DNA of 64,000 nucleotides from positions 2,976,001-3,040,000 of the forward strand of contig JAEVHH010000006.1 in assembly GCA_017607445.1 (NCBI GenBank), written 5' to 3'. The notes below the pieces were generated by a model. It saw only the letters and a list, made by a program, of their open reading frames with translations, made no database searches and was not told where the DNA came from. Of this stretch, positions 58,683 to 64,000 are shown piece by piece. Made by a program: the position numbers and the translations under genes. This stretch comes from Histoplasma ohiense (taxonomy: Eukaryota; Ascomycota; Eurotiomycetes; Onygenales; Ajellomycetaceae). Position 1 is the first letter of the stretch; every line of letters begins with the position of its first letter.

Positions 58683-61600
58683 TTGGTGATGAATACATGG
58701 ATGCTGACAGAAGCAGAATGGTCGATGGTGTGGATGCTAGTGGATTCTGGCGCAGATGTGAACTTCATGTCCCACACCTGGGCATCAAAATATTTCTCAA
58801 AGGCAGAAGGTAAACCAAAAGTAGTGGAAGCAGTTGATAATCATAAGATTAAATCATATGAACAATGAAGAGCTGCAATGAAGATTATTGATGATGAACA
58901 TATCCTCCAAGAAGGATTCCACCATTTCAAAGAGGCTGACATTAGCAGATATGATGTAATTTTGAGCATGCTGTGGTTGAAAGCTGCAAACTCTGATATT
59001 GACTGGGTGTGAAGATGCTGAACCTATAGAAAAGTGTTGAATATTAACCATGTGCACCTGAATACTGCTAAAGAATTCACAACACTAATTGATGATGGCA
59101 ATATTATATTCACTGCCTTATCATTACAAGCTGCAAGTGCAGCAACTGAGCCAAATATCCCAGATGATTATAAAGATTATCTTGATGTATTCTGAGAAGA
59201 CATATCTGATGTGGAACATGCACCTCATGATCATGCCATAGAGCTCAAACCTGGCAAGGAACCCTCATACCAACTGATATATAACTTATCACCTCAAGAA
59301 CTCTCTGTCCTCTGAGAATATATTGAAAAGATGTTAGAGAAGAATTGGATACATCCATTCAAGAGCCCAGCCAGTGCACCAGTGTTATTCACACCAAAGA
59401 AAGATGAAACTCTGTGTCTTTGTGTAGATTATTGAGAATTGAATGAAATAACAGTCAAGAATCAATATCCACTGCCCTTGATAAGTGAAATACTTGATAG
59501 ATTAGCAGGTGCCAAAATATATATGCAACTGAACCTTAGAGACACATATTATAGAATTTGCATATGAGCAGAGAATGAATGGAAAACAGCATTTTGAACA
59601 CAATATGGACACTTTGAATATCTAGTCTTATCTTTTGGGCTAACCAATGCCTCTGCAACCTTTCAATCTTATATCAACAAAGCCCTCAGTGATCTTTTAG
59701 ATGTATATTGTGTGGCTTATCTTGACAATATTGTAATCTATTCAAACACACTTGATGAACATGTCGTCCATGTTAAGAATGTGCTGGAATGGTTAAGGCG
59801 ATGGAGACTATATGCCAAACTTAGTAAGTGTATGTTCCATGCAACAGAAATTGGATTTTTGGGTTTCATGGTTACCACACAGAGCATTACTGTCGAGAAA
59901 TGCTGCATTGACATGATTCTAGATTGGCCAGAACCGCGAACTATAAATGAATTGCAAATATTTCTAGAATTCATCAATTTCTATCATCAATTCATATACA
60001 AGTTCTCGATAATAACAGCACCTCTGACTGAATTGTTAAAAGGTTACAAAATGAAAAGGGGGAAGAATAACACATCTGTTCAGTTAGATGAAAACTGCAA
60101 GCATGCAATTTTGCAGTTAAAAGAATGCTTTACAAAAGCACCATTGTTGATCCACTTTGATCTACAGTGAAAACTTCATATAGAAACAGATGGATCTGAT
60201 GTTGCAATTGCTGCAGTAATATCACAATTAATGGATGATGATCACTGACACCTGATCATGTTTTGGTCTAGAAAGCTCACAGAAACAGAAAGATGTTATC
60301 AAACATATGATCTAGAAATGTTGCTGATTGTAGAAGCTTTCAGGCAATGATGCCACTACTTATATGATAGCAGGCACCCAATAACTGTTTTATCTGACCA
60401 TGTCAACCTTCAGTGCTTCATGACAACAAAGCAGCTAAATGAATGTCAGATTTGCTGGATGGAAATGCTCTCAGTGTTCAATTTTGAAATAGAGCATCAT
60501 TCTGAGAAAAATAATCCTGCAGATGCACCAAGTTGTTGCTCAGATTTTGTAAAACACACAGCTTCCTTGACAGAGCTTTCTACTCTGCAAGAGAAGCTGT
60601 GTAAGAGGATCTTTAAGTCATTAAAAACAAAAGAAAACACAAAGTTAGATCAATGTGTCAAGATGATGTGAAAAGATCTGCAAGCTAATGAAAATTGTTG
60701 AGTGAAGAGATCTATAGTCATCAATGACAACAACCTCTGCAGAATAAAGAACACATCTGTGAATGAGAATGAGATTGCAGATGTTACAGAGTTAAATCTA
60801 GAGACTCTGATGCCATGAATTCTAGCTGTCAAGATATTTGAGTCTGAGACAGTCTATTGTGAAGAGGTAGCTGAATCTATCATTGAACTCTTACTGCAGA
60901 TTCAGAATAGAGACACTGACATGTCTGAACTTCACAGAAGACTAGAGATGAGTGATGCTAGTGTAGATAATTATTCAATCTGAGCAGTAGATAAAGATGG
61001 CCTGCTCAGAAAAGATGATAAAGTCTATATATCACAAGATAAAGCTGTAAGACATGAAATAATGAAAATGAACCATGATGATCTTCAAGGTGGCCATTTT
61101 GGATGTGACAAGACCATTGAAGCAATCAAATGCAAGTACTTGTGGCATGGTATGAGTGATGAGATTGCAGAATATGTGAGAACTTGCAATGTTTGTCAAT
61201 GTGTCAAGATACCACAGCACAAGCTGTATGGGTTGCTACAACCACATCCAGTGCCAGATAAGAAATGGCATACAATTAGCATGGACTTTATTGAAGGCCT
61301 GCCAGATAATAAAAAGGGAAGTCAAACCTATAATGCTATTGTTGTATTTGTTGATTTATTCATCAAATGAATCATAATTGTGCCCACATCTTCAGAGCTA
61401 GATGCAGAAGAACTCACAGATATTATTGTATGAAGAGTTGCAAAGAACTTTGGCCTATCTGCAAACATTATTAGCAACTGAGATTCATTAATAAATAGCA
61501 AGTTTTGGTTGACATTATGTTATCTGCTCCATGTCTGATGAAAATTATCGACAGCATTCCACCTGCAAACCAACAGCCAGACAGAACAATTGAACCAGAT

Positions 61601-62338
61601 GATTGAACATTATCTTCACACATATTGCAGCTACCAGCAAGATAATTGGATAGAATGGATTCCCCTGGCACAATGAGTATATAACAATGTCTTCCATACA
61701 TTGATAAAAATGACACCATCTGAAGCAATGATCGGCCGACCAACTGAACTTTGCATAGATGTGGAACCCCCAAGCACAGATGTGTCAAAATTGATGATGA
61801 AACAAGTGGAACAGATGAAGCAATTGGAGAACAAAATCTGAGAATGCCTGGAAGCTGCCAAAGCAGCTGAGAAAAAGTATTACAATCAGTGCCATATATC
61901 AAAAAGCTTTAAAATAGAGGACTGAATAATACTGCATGCAAAAAATATATCCATCTTGCGACCCTCACTCAAACTAGATCATTGATTTTTGAGTCTCTTC
62001 CAAATAATTGACATCTGTGGTACGCAGGTGTACAAACTGAAACTCATATCACAATATAAAGAAATTCATTCTGTATTCCATGTTTCTCTTCTTGAACCAT
62101 ATCACACATGCAACAGACAAATCCCATAAGCAGAACTGATAATTATAGATATACAAGAGAAATGAAAAGTTGAAGCTATATTAGACAAGTGTCAGTACTG
62201 TGGTCAAACACAATATCTTGTCAAATGGAAAGATTGTACAGATGCAGATAATTCTTGAGAATCTGAGAAAAACTTGATGAACAGTCAGAAGTACTTGGAA
62301 CAGTTTAATAAAATCTATCAGAAGTCAGTCAGTAAATG
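58683..62338 (+). pseudogene. pol of copy D (PR-RT-RH-IN-chromodomain)
   Basis: One frame, -1 to gag. Protease carries L-V-D-S-G-A-D-V-N (58734-58760). RT at 59340-59950 has LCLCVDY, the L-S-F-G-L-T-N-A block and YLDNIVIYS. RNase H is at 60170-60480 (I-E-T-D-G-S-D). The integrase zinc region is at 61065-61205 (H-x8-H, C-x2-C). The core has D in S-M-D-F-I-E-G, D in N-W-D-S-L and E in Q-M-I-E-H, so the D,D,E triad is visible. The GPY-like end and chromodomain (QYLVKWKDCTDADNSWE, 62205-62275) close the frame. A 152-codon stretch (59712-60170) and a 102-codon stretch (61062-61370) are fully open. In-frame stops are almost all TGA; the YLDN box lacks the second Asp. Confidence 0.85.
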
Positions 62339-62373
62339 AAAATGAAGAAGATGATAATAACTGCTGAATATAC

Positions 62374-63524
62374 TTATTCCACTCAGAGATTAAAAAACAG
62401 ATCTGCCTCAGCTTGGCCAGTGTCATTTGAGAAATTGTCACCAAGACAAATCTGCTTATTATCCCAGATTTCCTCAACTGGCAAAGCACAATGTTTCAAC
62501 AATGACTTGGAAGCTGTGATCAGTGATGTAATCACTGAGACCTCATCAATCATCATTTCAGCTGAAGCCTCAGAAGAACCATCTCATTGAATCTTCTGAA
62601 TCTTCACAGCAAAGAATCTAACCACTGCAGTCACAGCACCCTGCAAAATATTAATATTCAAAGTATTCATATCAGTGACAATTAGATTCTCAGCAGTGTT
62701 GATAACTGTCTGAGCCAATTCAACAGCATCCACTGACATCTAATAGAAAGTTAATATTATATACTGTAAAAACATCTGTTTTGAATAATAACTTATCAGA
62801 ATGCAGATGTGCTTTGTCACTGAGCAGTGCTTGCATTTTTTGCATCAACTCTCAGCAGACTCACAATGATGATGGGGGGATGTTGTCAAATGTTGAATAC
62901 AATGACAGCAATATGCTGCTGTGTTCCTTTCTAACACTTCAATGAGATCATCCACTTCCTCATCTTCGCCTACATTATCAGTCAACTCAAATAATGTACC
63001 AAGATCTTGGCCCAGCAAGAATGACATTGATGTAATAGCAGAATGCAAAAACACACTTTCTGAAATGCTGCTATGATTGAATGCCACACCCTGCTGTGAC
63101 AACAGATCATCAGAGTCCACATAGAATTCTAGAATCTCATCTGCATTCTTGTAGATCTGCATGTCAAGTACAAACCTTGCAACAGCAGTTTGATACATGG
63201 CAAATCTCTCATTCAGAACTTCATTGAAGAGCAGCATCTTGTGAAATTCATTGATCAAAGATTGACTGATTTTGTGAAAGTGCTCAGGCATCTATAACTC
63301 ATTAACACTCATAACAACTTCAGTTTAAGAAAACTTACAGCAGCACAACTTCTATTTGATATATAGCAGATGTGACAGTGTGTCTGTTCATTGTTCACAA
63401 AGCAAGGATATACTGAAGGGTTCTGCAACCTCTCCAGACAACCCAAGCAAATGCTCTCAATGACAGACAGCATATCACCCTCCATAGACTCCAAACCAGC
63501 AATGGAAACAGCTGGTTCTGACAT
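62374..63524 (-). pseudogene. Three-exon antisense zinc-cluster gene of copy D (near intact)
   Basis: Exon 1 is 63524-63339, intron 47 nt, exon 2 63291-62797, intron 57 nt and exon 3 62739-62374: identical exon and intron lengths to copy C. Exon 1 is fully open and encodes C-x2-C-x11-C-x8-C-x2-C-x6-C. Exon 2 is open for 148 residues with acidic D-N-V-G-E-D-E-E-V-D-D and the second Cys/His cluster (C-C-H-C ... H-H-H-C). It has one TGA, just before C-K-K-C-K-H-C. Exon 3 has two or three TGA codons. The intron-2 donor is ATAAGT (G to A). Transcription opposes gag-pol, from a start about 0.5 kb inside the 3' LTR. Function unknown. Confidence 0.78.
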
Positions 63525-64000
63525 TCTATCATAACTTTAATTAGTACCAAGGCCTTATTCAAAGGAGGAGGAAAAGCAAAAGCAACAAGAAAGAAAGACA
63601 GATGTTGAAGATTGAAACCAATATTGCAATGATGATCAAAGAAATTGCAACAACACAAAACTCAACCCAAAATGGAAAACACAACCATGCAATCAAAACT
63701 TCAAATTTTGCAATAAAAATCACATAGGAAGATACAGTGTACTTTGTTTGATAAATTGATGTATTCTTTTTAAATAAAAAATCATTGGTGGTGATGGTGG
63801 TGATGATTTTGTTAGAGTATGACTTTTTGGTGTAAAAGTCAAAGGAAAGGGATTCAGAAGTTGTGTCTAAATTGTGATTGAACTGCATTGACATCAGAGA
63901 TGGAAAAATGTTCTTCTGAAACAGCAATACTCTGAAATTAATCTCAACAATTAATCCAGCCTGATCCTGTGAACTCTATACAATATTAACCACACAGCAC
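63525..64000 (-). promoter_or_regulatory. Upstream region of the D antisense gene
   Basis: Between the antisense ATG and the expected 3' LTR (outside the window). A minus-strand open stretch (63927-63559) matches the partly open 27585-27830 of copy C but shows no domain. Likely antisense promoter/5' leader. No other gene seen. Confidence 0.4.

Larger units (their letters stand above)
57195..64000 (+). mobile_element. Ty3/Gypsy chromovirus copy D, best preserved of its family
   Basis: 5' LTR 57195-57465, gag 57571-58602, pol 58683-62338 in the -1 frame, antisense gene 63524-62374 and 3' non-coding. By the length of copy C (7144 bp) the 3' LTR should end near 64338. CpG sites survive in the LTR and pol, and Trp codons are still often TGG, so it is younger than A, C and G2. 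It is inserted in E3 integrase. Confidence 0.92.

Noticed and set aside
11904..62338. TGA read as tryptophan (alternative genetic code)
   Set aside because: Most in-frame TGA fall at Trp positions, but others replace Arg CGA (for example VDY-TGA-ELN in D, where A and G2 have CAA). Aligned copies also show TGG in D and TGA in older copies, plus occasional TAA. This is decay, not recoding.
1..64000. CRISPR array, bacterial operon, tRNA or rRNA genes
   Set aside because: No regular spacer-repeat structure, no Shine-Dalgarno-led gene clusters, and no cloverleaf or rRNA sequence noticed; content is eukaryotic retroelements and transposons.
10980..64000. Centromere
   Set aside because: Nested chromoviruses, strong AT bias and an H3-like gene invite the idea, but nothing in the sequence shows kinetochore function and ordinary repeat-rich heterochromatin explains it.

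Overview
The window is a nest of transposable elements from a repeat-rich filamentous fungus, most likely an ascomycete. The genus cannot be fixed from sequence alone. Evidence for this includes Ty3 chromoviruses with a C-terminal chromodomain, a fungal CMC/tnp2-like DNA transposon, a Tad1-like LINE tail, a hAT transposase, and short GT-AG introns of 47-57 nt with CTAA(T/C)-type branch sites. Composition is AT-rich, CpG-poor and CC/GG-poor. Almost every old coding region carries in-frame stops, mostly TGA derived from CGA or TGG codons. This points to RIP- or methylation-like C:G to T:A decay. I see no ordinary single-copy host gene, tRNA, rRNA or CRISPR array.

Layout. An older substrate (K, plus other fragments) received several insertions. 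E2a is a chromovirus entering from the left edge and ending at 10312. Inside it sits Ty3 copy A (minus strand, 1330-6697), itself interrupted at its 3' part by an unclassified element X (1-1329). Ty3 element G2 (plus strand) runs 10980-47749 with TSD GTTTC. G2 is split by four insertions plus a LINE: hAT element H1 (11225-24562, TSD CTCATAAT) in its 5' LTR; full-length Ty3 copy C (27177-34320, minus, TSD AGAAT) in pol; a LINE tail (34724-35467, 12-bp TSD); CMC-like element P (36768-44261); and non-autonomous hAT H2 (45937-47425, TSD GTATGTTG). H1 in turn carries chromovirus E2b (11594-19049, TSD TCTGT). To the right lie a gag remnant (47990-49036), a CpG-rich recent insertion (about 49120-50400), a minus-strand Ty1/copia remnant split by hAT H3 (51260-52461, TSD AGGGACAG), a third Ty3 family E3 (about 53040-57194), and the best preserved Ty3 copy D (57195 to beyond the right edge).

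The most interesting signal is in accessory genes. Four unrelated element families each carry a small gene with a variant zinc cluster (C-x2-C-x10..12-C-x4..9-C-x2-C-x6..7-C). It lies antisense downstream of pol in two Ty3 chromoviruses (C/D family and E2), and as an extra gene in the CMC-like element P and in hAT H1. Coiled-coil, acidic or lysine-rich regions usually follow the cluster. In the C/D family the antisense gene has three exons (62, 165 and 122 codons) and phase-0 introns that align exactly between copies. H1 additionally carries a divergent histone H3-like fold gene (about 19190-19640, minus) with a candidate 55-nt intron. A histone-fold protein and a zinc-cluster/coiled-coil protein inside one hAT transposon, with zinc-cluster cousins in other element classes, looks like an undescribed chromatin-facing accessory module of fungal transposons. 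This is inference from sequence motifs and needs profile searches.
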